From: CAYFZO01 sp964347615
GTDB lineage: Bacteria > Pseudomonadota > Gammaproteobacteria > Poriferisulfidales > Oxydemutatoraceae
Assembly (NCBI GenBank): GCA_964347615.1
Contig: CAYFZO010000001.1
Location: 85,015-149,014, forward strand
DNA length: 64,000 nucleotides
Reading direction: 5' to 3'
Of this stretch, positions 48,480-58,468 are shown piece by piece; within the stretch, counting starts at the first letter, position 1, and each line of letters starts with the position of its first letter. The translations under genes and the position numbers were made by a program. The notes under the pieces were generated by a model that was not told the DNA's origin, made no database searches, and saw only the letters and a list, made by a program, of their open reading frames with translations.

Positions 48480-51194
48480 ATGCAAACGGACGCAAGCAAC
48501 GGAAAAACCATCGTCTTGGTCGACGGGTCTTCTTACCTGTACCGCGCTTTTCACGCGTTACCGCCCCTGAGCGGCCCGCAGGGGCAACCGACGGGCGTCG
48601 TCTACGGCGTCGTCAATATGCTGAAGAAACTGCTTGCGGACAAGCAACCGGACTACTTCGCCGTTGTGTTCGACGCCAAGGGAAAAACCTTCCGACATCA
48701 AATCTACCCCGAATACAAAGCCAACCGCCCACCGATGCCGGAAGACCTCAGCCGGCAAATTCCTCCCCTTTTCGAACTGGTCGAGGCTTTAGGCTATCCC
48801 ATGATCCAGATCGAGGGGGTGGAGGCGGACGACGTCATCGGCACGATGACGAAGGAAGCAAAAAGCCGGCGGATGGAGGTCTTGATATCCACCGGAGACA
48901 AAGATCTAACCCAGCTCGTGGGCGACGGAGTCACATTGCTTAATACGATGAAAAATGAATATCTGGACGCCGGGGGAGTCATGAAGAAAATGGGGGTTGA
49001 GCCTGCGCAAGTTGTCGACTACCTGACCTTGACCGGCGACAAATCCGACAACGTCCCGGGCGTGCCCGGCGTCGGCCCCAAGACCGCCGCCAAATGGCTG
49101 GCGCAGTACAAGACTCTGGACGCCGTGGCCGAACACGCAGGAGAAATCAAGGGCAAGGTCGGGGAAAACCTTAAACGAGCCCTCGACCAGCTGCCCCTGT
49201 CCAAGACGCTTGTGACAATCAAGTGCGACTTGGACGTCCCGGTTGAATTCAGCGCACTGAAGCTCAAAGCGCCCTGCTGCGACGAGCTACGCCGCATTTA
49301 CACCGAATCCGGTTTCAAAACCTGGCTCAGGGAATTGGACGCGACGCCGGACCAAGGATCCAATCAAGAACGTGCGCCGGCGTCCGTACAAGCCTACGAA
49401 TTGATCCTGGATAATAAAAACTTCAAACGCTGGCTGAAGCAACTGAAAAACGCCGGCGGGTTCGCACTCGACGTCGAGACCACAAGCCTGAACTACATGC
49501 AAGCACGAATCGTCGGGATTTCGTTCTCGACCCGCCCGGGAGAAGCCGCTTACGTGCCGTTCGGCCACGATTACGAAAACGCGCCGAACCAGTTGTCGCA
49601 GGACGAGGTGCTCGACGCGCTGAAGCCTCTGATTGAAGACCCGCGGGTTGATAAGATCGGGCATCATTTGAAGTACGACCGCAACGTTCTCGCCAACCAC
49701 GGCGTTGACCTGCGCGGTATCCGCTACGACTCGATGCTCGAGTCTTACGTGTACGACTCGGTGGCAAGCCGTCACGACCTGGACAGCCTGGCCGGAAAAT
49801 ACCTCGGGCTCGCAACGCTCCGCTACGAGGACGTCGCGGGCAAAGGAGCGAAACAAAAGCCGTTCAATCAGGTCGACCTCGAACCCGCGTGCCGCTACGC
49901 GGCTGAGGACGCCGATCTCAGCTTACGCCTGCACCGGCATTTCTGGCCCAAGCTCGAGCGAGTTGCAGCACAAAAAAAACTGTACGAGGAAACGGAGATT
50001 CCGTTGGTGACGGTGTTGTCTGAGATCGAGCGTCGCGGCGTGCTGATAGACGCGCCGGCTCTCGAAGCCCAGAGCGCCGAGCTGAAAAAGCGTATCGTCA
50101 AACTTGAAGAGAAAGCGCACCAGGCGGCGGGACGGGAGTTCAATCTTGATTCCCCGGTGCAGATTCGCGAGATCCTGTTCGAAGACCACGGATTGCCGGT
50201 ACGGAGGAGAACGCCGAAAGGACAGCCGTCGACGGCCGAGGACGTGCTTCATGAACTGGCCCAAAGCTTTGAATTGCCGGGTCTGATACTCGACTACCGA
50301 GCCTTGAGCAAATTGAAGTCAAGCTACACCGACAAGCTGCCTCAGATGACGGATCCGGATTCCGGTCGCGTTCATACCTCCTACCATCAGGCGGTCACCG
50401 CCACCGGCAGGCTGTCTTCGTCCGACCCGAATCTTCAGAATATCCCGGTGCGCACGGCTGAAGGAAGAAAAATCCGCCGAGCGTTCACCGCGCCTGAGGG
50501 TTATCGCTTGCTCGCCGCCGATTATTCTCAAATCGAACTGCGAATCATGGCGCACCTGTCGGAAGACAAACGTCTGTGCCGTGCATTCGAAGCGCAGGAG
50601 GACGTCCACGCCGCCACCGCCGCCGAAATCTTTTCCTTGCCCCCGGAAAAGGTGACTCCGGATCAACGGCGTTCCGCAAAAGCCATCAACTTCGGCCTGA
50701 TATACGGAATGAGCGCTTTCGGCTTAGCCAGGCAGTTGGGATTGGACTTCAGGTCGGCGCAACAATACATGTCCGTTTATTTCGACCGCTACCCGGGAGT
50801 TCAGGCTTATATGAACAAAACCAAAGCCGAAGCAAGGGAGTCAGGCTACGTTGAAACCTTATTCGGGAGGCGTTTGTATCTGCCGGAAATACGTTCGCGC
50901 GCCGTTAGCCGTCGCCGCTACGCCGAACGCACCGCAATCAACGCCCCGATGCAAGGGTCGGCCGCCGACGTCATGAAGCGGGCGATGGTCTCTTTGCATG
51001 AATGGTTGGAAACGTCCGAATGCGACGCAAAAATCATCATGCAGGTTCACGACGAACTGGTGGTCGAAGTCGCCGAGAAAGACGCCCGCAAAGTCGCTGC
51101 CGAGTGCCGCTCCCGGATGAGTGCCGCGGCGCAGCTTGCCGTCCCTTTGCTGGTCGCCGTCGGCGAGGGAAAAAATTGGGACCAAGCACACTAG
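48480..51194 (+). CDS. polA: DNA polymerase I
   Basis: 904 residues with all three domains. The 5'-3' exonuclease region (residues 10-290) has VVFDAKGKTFRHQIYPEYKANR and VEADDVIGT. The 3'-5' exonuclease region begins FALDVETTSLNYMQARIVG, so the Asp and Glu of ExoI are present and proofreading is likely. The polymerase has motif A DYSQIELRIMAHLSED, motif B RRSAKAINFGLIYGMSAFGL and motif C MQVHDELVVEV. It repairs gaps and removes RNA primers. Divergent from thrB. Confidence 0.98.
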   Translation: MQTDASNGKTIVLVDGSSYLYRAFHALPPLSGPQGQPTGVVYGVVNMLKKLLADKQPDYFAVVFDAKGKTFRHQIYPEYKANRPPMPEDLSRQIPPLFELVEALGYPMIQIEGVEADDVIGTMTKEAKSRRMEVLISTGDKDLTQLVGDGVTLLNTMKNEYLDAGGVMKKMGVEPAQVVDYLTLTGDKSDNVPGVPGVGPKTAAKWLAQYKTLDAVAEHAGEIKGKVGENLKRALDQLPLSKTLVTIKCDLDVPVEFSALKLKAPCCDELRRIYTESGFKTWLRELDATPDQGSNQERAPASVQAYELILDNKNFKRWLKQLKNAGGFALDVETTSLNYMQARIVGISFSTRPGEAAYVPFGHDYENAPNQLSQDEVLDALKPLIEDPRVDKIGHHLKYDRNVLANHGVDLRGIRYDSMLESYVYDSVASRHDLDSLAGKYLGLATLRYEDVAGKGAKQKPFNQVDLEPACRYAAEDADLSLRLHRHFWPKLERVAAQKKLYEETEIPLVTVLSEIERRGVLIDAPALEAQSAELKKRIVKLEEKAHQAAGREFNLDSPVQIREILFEDHGLPVRRRTPKGQPSTAEDVLHELAQSFELPGLILDYRALSKLKSSYTDKLPQMTDPDSGRVHTSYHQAVTATGRLSSSDPNLQNIPVRTAEGRKIRRAFTAPEGYRLLAADYSQIELRIMAHLSEDKRLCRAFEAQEDVHAATAAEIFSLPPEKVTPDQRRSAKAINFGLIYGMSAFGLARQLGLDFRSAQQYMSVYFDRYPGVQAYMNKTKAEARESGYVETLFGRRLYLPEIRSRAVSRRRYAERTAINAPMQGSAADVMKRAMVSLHEWLETSECDAKIIMQVHDELVVEVAEKDARKVAAECRSRMSAAAQLAVPLLVAVGEGKNWDQAH

Positions 51195-51275
51195 AAACTT
51201 AGCGGACGTTTTTCATTCGGAATTTTCCGGCAGCGTGTTAGACTTGGCGCGGAACACGTTTCAGCGTATCGACCG

Positions 51276-53141
51276 ATGTTACGGCACGTCATAAAAAAAC
51301 TTGCGAAGACGCCTCTGGGAGAAATATTCCTCAGGCTGAAAAGACTGTACGACATACTGGACAGGCGCGGCAAAAAAATGCTGATTCTCGCCCAGATGAA
51401 CAAAATCTTCATGATCCTGATGGGCACCGTCGCGCTCGGCGGCATGGCGGGTTTTCTGGTTATATTGAGCAAGCCGCAAATCATCACGGACAATCGTTAC
51501 GTGGCCATGACTTACAACGGTCTCGGGTTTGAAAACCAGTCCTATTTTCTGGTGATGCTAAGCGGTCTTTTGGTCTTGTTTGTCATCATGCAACAAGTTG
51601 TGTCGACTTTTTCCAGTCTGTTCATGGTGAGGCTGTCTGAAGGCATAACCCGGCGTTCAACGGTGATGCTGTACCGTTACTTTCTTGCTGAAAACTACGA
51701 GGCGCGCATCAAAAGAGGAACAACCGACATGATTTTCAAAGGCATCATGGCAGGAAAATCAATAGTCGGTAAGGAAATCTCAAACGTGAGCCAATTTTCG
51801 GCCAACGTTGTCAATACTCTTGTCATAGTCGGCGTCTTATATGCCGTACACCCCGAAGCCTTATTTCTCCTGATTCTGGTAGCGACGGGGTTCTACGTTA
51901 TTTTCTTCATCAGCCACAAGAAAAAACTGGGGTTACTCGGGAAGAAAATGTTTAAACAACAATCCCAGCAAATCGAAATAATCAAGGAAGGCGGCGGCGG
52001 AGCCGTCGAAATAAAGATGATGGGCAAAGAACGGGACTTCACCCAAGAAGTAAACAAGGCACTGATAAGCATCATGCGAAGAAGAATGCAACAGATGATC
52101 ATAAACATTGTTCCCCAACCGTCCGTTCGAATCGCGGGAATGATTGCACTGTACCTCGTTGCAACCTACGTTTTTCTCCAAGACAGCCCGGAAAGCGCGT
52201 TTTCAACCCTTGCCTTGTTCGCCGCGGGCGCTTTCAGGCTGTTGCCGTCGATGCAGAATATCTTTTCAACCTTTATGTCGCAGACGGCGGACTCTTATAA
52301 ATACAAGGCCGTCATGAAAGATCTAACCGCGGCAAAGCATTTTGACGACGAACAGAGCGATGAAAATGAAACGTTCGAGCTGATCCGAGTCAACGACGAA
52401 ATTGTTTTCGACCACGTCAGCTACTCATACCCCGGCACCAACCAACCGGCAATCAACGATCTGAGCTTTTCTCTCCCCGCGAATAAGGTGGTTGCACTGT
52501 TCGGACACTCCGGCGCGGGGAAGAGCACGATCATCCGCCTGATGAGCGGCATATTGACACCACGGAAAGGGCAGGTGCTGGTGGACGGAAAATCGTTGCG
52601 GGACGACGAGACTTTCAAGCGAAATTGGCAACGTTCCGCCGGTGTGTCCTTCCAAAAACCTTTTTTTATGAACGCATCCGTGGCAATGAACGTTGCGTTT
52701 GAAGCGACGGAAAAAAAAGTTGATCATGAGCGGGTCCGCAAAGCCGTCAAAGCGGCGCAACTCGAGGATTTCGTTGCAAGCTTGCCGGACGGAATCAATA
52801 CGAAAGTCGAAGAGGACGCGGAGATATTGAGCGGTGGCCAGCGTCAAAGGATCGCCATCGCGCGCGCGTTGTACCGTGAATCGTCGATTCTGATACTGGA
52901 CGAAGCGACCAACGCACTCGATCTGGTGGTGGAAAAAAAGATTATTCAATCCCTGGTCCGGATGCGCGAAAACCGCATGATCATCATCATCGCTCATCGT
53001 CCGGAAACCATGCGGTTCGCCGACGTGGTGCTCGTGCTGAAAAAGGACGGTTCGATAGCTCAGGGAAGTTACGACGAGCTGATCGAAAAAGACGCCGATT
53101 TTCGAAGTTTGACCGGTGCGCCAGATTTGCTGGCGAGCTGA
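51276..53141 (+). CDS. ABC transporter with fused permease and ATPase, glycan-exporter-like
   Basis: 621 residues. An N-terminal membrane domain has about six hydrophobic segments (for example IFMILMGTVALGGMAGFLVIL and YFLVMLSGLLVLFVIM). The ATPase has Walker A GHSGAGKSTIIRL (about residue 410), signature LSGGQRQRIAIARAL and Walker B ILILDEATNALD, with the switch His in IAHRPE. The long N-terminal RLKRLYDILDRRGKK and the overall layout resemble PglK-type exporters of lipid-linked oligosaccharides and other type I exporters. Substrate unknown. Next to pyrB, and near the glycosyltransferases 4 kb away. Confidence 0.85.
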   Translation: MLRHVIKKLAKTPLGEIFLRLKRLYDILDRRGKKMLILAQMNKIFMILMGTVALGGMAGFLVILSKPQIITDNRYVAMTYNGLGFENQSYFLVMLSGLLVLFVIMQQVVSTFSSLFMVRLSEGITRRSTVMLYRYFLAENYEARIKRGTTDMIFKGIMAGKSIVGKEISNVSQFSANVVNTLVIVGVLYAVHPEALFLLILVATGFYVIFFISHKKKLGLLGKKMFKQQSQQIEIIKEGGGGAVEIKMMGKERDFTQEVNKALISIMRRRMQQMIINIVPQPSVRIAGMIALYLVATYVFLQDSPESAFSTLALFAAGAFRLLPSMQNIFSTFMSQTADSYKYKAVMKDLTAAKHFDDEQSDENETFELIRVNDEIVFDHVSYSYPGTNQPAINDLSFSLPANKVVALFGHSGAGKSTIIRLMSGILTPRKGQVLVDGKSLRDDETFKRNWQRSAGVSFQKPFFMNASVAMNVAFEATEKKVDHERVRKAVKAAQLEDFVASLPDGINTKVEEDAEILSGGQRQRIAIARALYRESSILILDEATNALDLVVEKKIIQSLVRMRENRMIIIIAHRPETMRFADVVLVLKKDGSIAQGSYDELIEKDADFRSLTGAPDLLAS

Positions 53142-53257
53142 AACCCGTCTCAAAAGACCGGATAACCGTCCGCAAGCCTCTCACCTCCCGACCCGCGGCA
53201 AACCGCCGGTGCCGGCGATTTGCTAAATCTCCGGGGTTCGCCGATAATGCTGCTTTA

Positions 53258-54289
53258 ATGCCAAGCGCCTTGATCTCAGATAGAGACCCCGCTTCCTCCC
53301 GGCTTCAATTCGACAAGCGCGGGCGCCTCAGGCATTTTCTTACGATCGAAGGACTCCCGCGGGATTTCCTGCTGAGATTGCTCGACACGGCACGGTCTTT
53401 CGTCGCCCGCGGCGGCGCAAAAAAAGTTCCTCTGTTCAGAGGCAAGACCGTCGTCAATTTCTTTTTCGAACCCAGCACCAGAACGCGCTCAACGTTCGAG
53501 CTGGCCGCAAAGAGACTGTCGGCGGACATCATGAATTTCCACGTGGATACGGCCGCCGTCCGCAAAGGCGAATCCCTGATAGACACGTTAAAGAACATCC
53601 AAGCCATGGGCGCCGATATGTTCATTTTTCGCCATCCCGACAGCGGAGCATCCGCGTTTATCGCGAGTCACGCGGCGGACAACATCTGCGTAATCAACGC
53701 GGGAGACGGGGAACACGCACATCCGACCCAGGCGCTGCTCGACGCGTTCACGATACAAAAACACAAGCAGGATTTTTCCTCCCTGAACGTCGCGATCGTC
53801 GGGGACATACTGCATTCCCGGGTCGCGCGCTCCGAGATCGCCGCGCTGAAAACCTTGGGCGTGCCGGATATACGCGTGATCGCACCCAAGACCTTAATGC
53901 CGAAAAACGTCGAAGACCTAGGAGTCACGCCGTTCCAGGATTTGAGCGCTGGAATCAAAGACGCCGACGTCGTCGTCATCCTGCGCCTGCAGAAAGAAAG
54001 GATGCAAGGCTCGTTCCTTCCCAGTGAAAACGAATATTACTTTTGCTACGGCATAACCACGGAAAGGATGAGACACGCGAAACCGGACGCCATCATCATG
54101 CATCCCGGCCCGATCAATCGCGGCGTTGAGATCAGCTCGGAAGCGGCCGACGGGCCTCAGTCGGCGATTCTCGACCAGGTCAACTACGGAATCGCCGTCA
54201 GAATGGCGGTGATGTCGCTCGTAATCGGCGGCGACCGTGCAAATAAGCAGCGGACGGACGACGAAAAAGCGTCTGCGGGCAAACGATGA
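53258..54289 (+). CDS. pyrB: Aspartate carbamoyltransferase catalytic chain
   Basis: 343 residues. The carbamoyl-phosphate motif is FEPSTRTRSTFELAAKRLSA (about residues 70-89), with the later HPTQALLDAFTI and HPGPINRGVEI regions. The N-terminal extension (about 30 residues, ALISDRDPASSRLQF) is as in Pseudomonas class A enzymes, which work in a dodecamer with an inactive dihydroorotase. No pyrI or pyrR is present. It overlaps pyrC' by four bases. Confidence 0.96.
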   Translation: MPSALISDRDPASSRLQFDKRGRLRHFLTIEGLPRDFLLRLLDTARSFVARGGAKKVPLFRGKTVVNFFFEPSTRTRSTFELAAKRLSADIMNFHVDTAAVRKGESLIDTLKNIQAMGADMFIFRHPDSGASAFIASHAADNICVINAGDGEHAHPTQALLDAFTIQKHKQDFSSLNVAIVGDILHSRVARSEIAALKTLGVPDIRVIAPKTLMPKNVEDLGVTPFQDLSAGIKDADVVVILRLQKERMQGSFLPSENEYYFCYGITTERMRHAKPDAIIMHPGPINRGVEISSEAADGPQSAILDQVNYGIAVRMAVMSLVIGGDRANKQRTDDEKASAGKR

Positions 54290-55563
54290 GCCTCTTGATC
54301 AAACGTGCCCGCGTGGTCGACCCGGCGAACGACGTGGACGAAATTCGTGACCTTTTCATAGAAAACGACCGCGTCAGCCGAACCGGAGAACTCGAGCGGA
54401 TTCGCGCGGATAAGGTAATCGACGCCGAAGGTCTGTTGGCTTTGCCCGGTCTGATCGACGTCGGCGCGTACTTGCGCGAACCCGGATACGAGTTCAAAGC
54501 GACGATTGCGTCCGAAACGCGCGCCGCTGCGGCCGGCGGCGTAACCACGTTGTGTTCGATGCCGGAAACCCATCCGACCGCGGCTGCGACCGCTAGCGTG
54601 AACCTGATTCAGCGCCACGCCGAAACCGCGGGCGTTTGTAACGTCCTGGTCATCGGCGCGATGACCGCCGGACTCGAAGGAACCACGCTGAGCGAAATGG
54701 CCGCGCTCAAGGAAGCCGGATGCGTCGCGGTCAGCAACGGCTTGCAGCCTTTCTCGGACGTGAACCTTCTGCGTCGCGCCCTACAGTACGCGGCAGGGGT
54801 GGATATCCCCGTGTTCCTGCACCCGATGGATCACGCGCTGGCCGCCGACGGCTGCGTACACGAAGGGGCCGTTTCGACTCGGCTCGGACTGCCGGGTATC
54901 CCGGTTTCCGCCGAGACCGCGGCACTCAGCGCGTACTTGGTACTGGCCGAAGACACCGGCGCAAAGGTGCACTTTTGCCGCCTGTCCTGCGCCCGTTCGG
55001 TCGCACTGGTTACCCAAGCGAGAGAAACGGGTCTTGACGTCAGTGCGGACGTCTGCGCACATCAACTGTTCTTGACCGAAAACGACGTCCTCGACTTCGA
55101 CCCGAATTGCCACTTGCTCCCGCCTGCACGCGGAAGCACCGACCGCGACGCTTTAAGGGCGGCGCTCGTCGAAAACAAGCTAAGCATCGTCTGCTCCGAT
55201 CACCAACCGCACGACGTCAACGCCAAGCTTGCGCCTTTTCCGGCAAGCACCCCCGGTGCTTCGACGATCGAAGTTCTCTTGTCGCTGATGCTGGAACTGG
55301 TGGAGCAGAACGTCGTTCCCATGGCCACTGCGGTCGCCGCGGTTACCTCCAACCCGGCGAACCTGTTGCAAATCGACCGCGGCAGCCTGGAAGTCGGCGC
55401 CGTCGCCGACGTCTGCTTGGTTGACCCGGCGCAGGAACGGGTTCTCACAGCGGAGTCCATGCTGAGCAACGGCAAGAACACGCCGTTCTTGGGACGGCGT
55501 CTCAGGGGCAAGGTCCGCTGGACCGTGCTTGACGGGCGCATCGTCCACGAAGACCCCGAATGA
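54286..55563 (+). CDS. Pseudo-dihydroorotase PyrC' (PyrX), likely non-catalytic
   Basis: 425 residues of the dihydroorotase fold. Active enzymes have DxHxHxR after PGL; here the segment reads GLIDVGAYLREPG, so both metal His are replaced (Gly60 and Tyr62). The position of a later metal His reads VHFCRLSC. The final Asp-His segment CSDHQPHD is kept. This is as in the pDHO of Pseudomonas, which is needed to assemble or stabilise PyrB. Overlaps pyrB and the PyrK-like gene by four bases each. A functional dihydroorotase must be encoded elsewhere. Confidence 0.88.
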   Translation: MSLLIKRARVVDPANDVDEIRDLFIENDRVSRTGELERIRADKVIDAEGLLALPGLIDVGAYLREPGYEFKATIASETRAAAAGGVTTLCSMPETHPTAAATASVNLIQRHAETAGVCNVLVIGAMTAGLEGTTLSEMAALKEAGCVAVSNGLQPFSDVNLLRRALQYAAGVDIPVFLHPMDHALAADGCVHEGAVSTRLGLPGIPVSAETAALSAYLVLAEDTGAKVHFCRLSCARSVALVTQARETGLDVSADVCAHQLFLTENDVLDFDPNCHLLPPARGSTDRDALRAALVENKLSIVCSDHQPHDVNAKLAPFPASTPGASTIEVLLSLMLELVEQNVVPMATAVAAVTSNPANLLQIDRGSLEVGAVADVCLVDPAQERVLTAESMLSNGKNTPFLGRRLRGKVRWTVLDGRIVHEDPE

Positions 55564-56441
55564 CGCCCGCCGAGGCAACGCCCGAAGCGGCAGTGTTCGT
55601 GGAAAGCGCCGAAGTCCTGCGCCAACGCGAATATCCGCAGGACCAATACGTGCTGCGCCTGCACGCGCCCCGCTGTTCCAACTCGGCGAAACCCGGACAG
55701 TTCATACATCTGCAATGCGACCCCGGCTTGAAGATGCGCCGACCTTACTCGATCATGTCGGTTCTGCCGGAACAAGGATGGATCGAAATCCTGTACAAGA
55801 AAGTCGGACCGGGCAGTTGCTTGCTCGGAGAAAAACGCGAAGGCGACGTCTTAAGCGTCGTCGGGCCGATCGGCAACGGGTTCGTCGTCAACAACGAACG
55901 CAAAAGACCTTTGCTTCTCGGCGGCGGCGTCGGGATGCCGCCGATATTCTTTTTGGCGCAATCGCTGGCAAACGACGACGCAACGGCGCCGTTCGTGATT
56001 TTTGCGTCCGAACGCCCTTTTCCGTTCCCCACGTGCGAGTCGAAAATCGCCGTCGCCGGCATGGACCAACGAATTCGCCGAACCCACGCGGCGCTGGAAT
56101 CCCTCGGCATCCCGGCAAGGCTGTGCAGCAAGCAACCTTATCCGGGATGTTTCAAGGGTTTTATCCGGGAACCGGCCGAGCTGTGGTTATCCCGGCTTAC
56201 GCCCGAGGAAAAATCAGAAGTGGAAATTTTCGCCTGCGGACCGGAACCGATGCTTGCCGCCGTTGCGGCCTTGGCAAAGGAGCACGGGACCCCTTGCCGA
56301 TTGTCGCTGGAAGAGTACATGGCTTGCGCCCTGGGGGGATGCGCGGGGTGCACCGTACTCGTCTTGGAACGAGGAGGTCCGGCAATGAAACGCGTTTGCG
56401 TGGACGGCCCCGTGTTCGACGCCGCGTCGCTCCGTTTGTGA
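55560..56441 (+). CDS. PyrK-like dihydroorotate dehydrogenase electron-transfer subunit
   Basis: 293 residues. RRPYSI (residues 60-65) is the FAD-binding RxxS motif, GGGVGMPPIFFLA the nucleotide-binding loop, and Cys256, Cys261, Cys264 and Cys280 form a C-x4-C-x2-C-x15-C 2Fe-2S site as in PyrK of class 1B dihydroorotate dehydrogenases. It links an NAD-dependent flavoprotein to a PyrD partner, which is not in the window. A PyrK is unusual beside Pseudomonas-type pyrB-pyrC'; it may serve another dehydrogenase. Confidence 0.85.
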   Translation: MTPAEATPEAAVFVESAEVLRQREYPQDQYVLRLHAPRCSNSAKPGQFIHLQCDPGLKMRRPYSIMSVLPEQGWIEILYKKVGPGSCLLGEKREGDVLSVVGPIGNGFVVNNERKRPLLLGGGVGMPPIFFLAQSLANDDATAPFVIFASERPFPFPTCESKIAVAGMDQRIRRTHAALESLGIPARLCSKQPYPGCFKGFIREPAELWLSRLTPEEKSEVEIFACGPEPMLAAVAALAKEHGTPCRLSLEEYMACALGGCAGCTVLVLERGGPAMKRVCVDGPVFDAASLRL

Positions 56442-56445
56442 CTTG

Positions 56446-57141
56446 ATGGACGTTTCCCTGATTGCCGCCAACCTGGACCGCGTGAGAAACGCGGTGATGG
56501 AAGCCGAGGCAAGATACGACCGCAGCCCCGGATGCGTGAATATCCTCGCCGCGAGCAAAGCCCAAACCACCGAAGCCGTCGCCGCCGCGATCGCCGCGGG
56601 CCAAACCAGGTTCGGTGAAAGCTACGTGCAGGAAGCACGGAAAAAGATTGCGGAAACCCACGACGATGAACTTGAATGGCATTTCATCGGCCCGATACAA
56701 AGCAACAAAACCCGGCGCATCGCGTCTCTGTTTTCCTGGGTTCACGGCGTCGACCGCGAGCCGATCGCAGAACGCTTATCCGAGCAACGCCCCCCGGAAC
56801 TGCCGGACCTCAACGTTTGCATTCAGGTCAACGTCAGCGGCGAGCAAGCCAAATCCGGCGTTGCACCCGGCGACGTAGAGAAGCTGATGGAATCGGTCTC
56901 GGCGTTGCCCAAGCTCAAACTGAGAGGACTGATGGCGATCCCCGCGCCGGAAACCGACGTCGCCCGCCAGCGCAAGGCTTTCGCGCACGTGAAGCGGATT
57001 TTCGACAACTGCGTCGAGGCGCATGAAATGGACGTTTTATCCATGGGGATGAGCAACGATTTCGAGGCGGCAATCGCCGAAGGCGCAACCTTGGTGCGCT
57101 TGGGAACCGCGATATTCGGCGAAAGAAAACAACGTCGGTGA
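56446..57141 (+). CDS. YggS family pyridoxal phosphate homeostasis protein (PLPBP)
   Basis: About 231 residues; an extra Met three bases earlier is possible. The PLP lysine is in ILAASKAQTTEAV (about residue 36) and FGESYVQEARKK, WHFIGPIQSNK, SMGMSNDFEAAIAEGATLVRLGTAIFG are typical. The fold is a PLP-binding TIM barrel. It buffers PLP and affects amino acid levels. It follows the PyrK-like gene by a few bases, so it may be in the pyr transcript. In Pseudomonas it is next to proC, which here is 35 kb away. Confidence 0.95.
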   Translation: MDVSLIAANLDRVRNAVMEAEARYDRSPGCVNILAASKAQTTEAVAAAIAAGQTRFGESYVQEARKKIAETHDDELEWHFIGPIQSNKTRRIASLFSWVHGVDREPIAERLSEQRPPELPDLNVCIQVNVSGEQAKSGVAPGDVEKLMESVSALPKLKLRGLMAIPAPETDVARQRKAFAHVKRIFDNCVEAHEMDVLSMGMSNDFEAAIAEGATLVRLGTAIFGERKQRR

Positions 57142-57215
57142 CTTTGCCGTGCGACGGGAGGCATGAACCCGGGCGTTTTATCAAACAACGGTGCATACGT
57201 TAAAAGATCTAGGGA

Positions 57216-57221
57216 TATAAT
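57216..57221 (+). promoter_or_regulatory. Candidate -10 element before the GT4 gene
   Basis: TATAAT in an AT-rich patch (GTTAAAAGATCTAGGGATA precedes it) about 65 bases before the ATG. No clear -35. Confidence 0.35.
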
Positions 57222-57285
57222 GCGCCGCTTCACCGGAGACAAGGCGATACCTCCAGCGGTTGCCGGCGGGCGAGAAAAAACACCA

Positions 57286-58371
57286 ATGAGAGTCTTCATC
57301 ATGGACACTTGGGCTTACCCCTACAGGTTGCCCGTTTTCGAGAAGCTGCACGAGCAGGTCGAGATCGAAACGTTTTTCAGCCGCCCGAAACCGCACAGAC
57401 ACTTGGACGGCGTTTCTTTTGAGCGTTGCTCCTTCAAGTGCCGGTCCGGCAAATGGCTGCTTGCCCTGATCCCCGTTCACCTGCTGTGGGAAAAATACGA
57501 CGTTTACATGGTCGGCCAAATCGGCGTCGAGTCGGTCGCCGGCGCTTTCTTTACGCTCCTCGTGTCAATCCTGCGGAAAAAGCCCTTGGTTCTGTGGACC
57601 GACTACATCGAAACCGAAAATTACCGAGAAAAGAAAAGAATCAAGCGGTTCTTCGGAGACTTCATAAGGAAAAGTTTTGTCAGGCATTGTGCCGCCGCCA
57701 TGGGGTTCGGCGGATACACGGAAAACTACCTGAAAAAGATAGCTCCGCCCGGGCTGAGGATTTTCAACGTGGTACAGGTGGTCCCCGAAACATGTAACGT
57801 AAGCGCCGAGACCGCACCGGAAAAAAAGGACTACAAGGATAAAGTCGTACTGCTCTACCTCAGCTACTTGAGAGAAAGCAAAGGGGGAGATCTTCTGATC
57901 CGGGCTTTCAAGGGGATGAACAGAACGGACGCGGTGCTGATAATCGCCGGAAGCGGAGAAAAAGAACGTGAATGGAAAGATTTAGCCGGAGATTCCCCGT
58001 TTATCCGTTTTATCGGCTACGTCGAAGGTGCCGGGAAAGCAAGCTGCTACTCACAGGCAGACGTGTTCGTATTCCCGACGGAACACGACACTTGGGGACT
58101 GGTCGTCAACGAGGCTATGTACCACGGGCTGCCGATTGTCGTCACCTCCGCGGCGGGCGCCGCGGAACTTGTCACCGACAACGGAATAGTCGTCGAACCT
58201 CGAAACGACCGGATGATGCAAGAAGCGCTGACCCAGCTGATCGAGAACCCCGCTCTCAGGAAAGAGATGGGTGAAAGATCCAAAGCCCGCATCGGTCGGT
58301 ACGGAACCGAATACGCGGCAGACTCGTTTATGCGGGTGATACGCTGCGTGCACGAACCGAACGGCGGCTGA
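57286..58371 (+). CDS. Glycosyltransferase family 4 protein
   Basis: 361 residues from the ATG of MRVFIMDTWAYPYRLPVF; a longer frame upstream holds no homology. The GT-B fold is shown by the donor-site signature EHDTWGLVVNEAMYHGLPIV (about residues 262-281, E-x7-E pattern), LSYLRESKGGDLLIRAFKGM and LIIAGSGEKEREW. Donor and acceptor sugars unknown; a role in surface glycan or lipid-linked oligosaccharide synthesis is likely. Next to a GT2 gene in the same direction and within 5 kb of the ABC exporter. Confidence 0.88.
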   Translation: MRVFIMDTWAYPYRLPVFEKLHEQVEIETFFSRPKPHRHLDGVSFERCSFKCRSGKWLLALIPVHLLWEKYDVYMVGQIGVESVAGAFFTLLVSILRKKPLVLWTDYIETENYREKKRIKRFFGDFIRKSFVRHCAAAMGFGGYTENYLKKIAPPGLRIFNVVQVVPETCNVSAETAPEKKDYKDKVVLLYLSYLRESKGGDLLIRAFKGMNRTDAVLIIAGSGEKEREWKDLAGDSPFIRFIGYVEGAGKASCYSQADVFVFPTEHDTWGLVVNEAMYHGLPIVVTSAAGAAELVTDNGIVVEPRNDRMMQEALTQLIENPALRKEMGERSKARIGRYGTEYAADSFMRVIRCVHEPNGG

Positions 58372-58468
58372 GTTGAAAAATCAAACGTCTTTCTTAAGCG
58401 TACGTCACTTCCGACCCTGAAGCAACGGCGCGTTTTCCCGTTTCAAGCAGACGCTGCGGAGAAACAAC

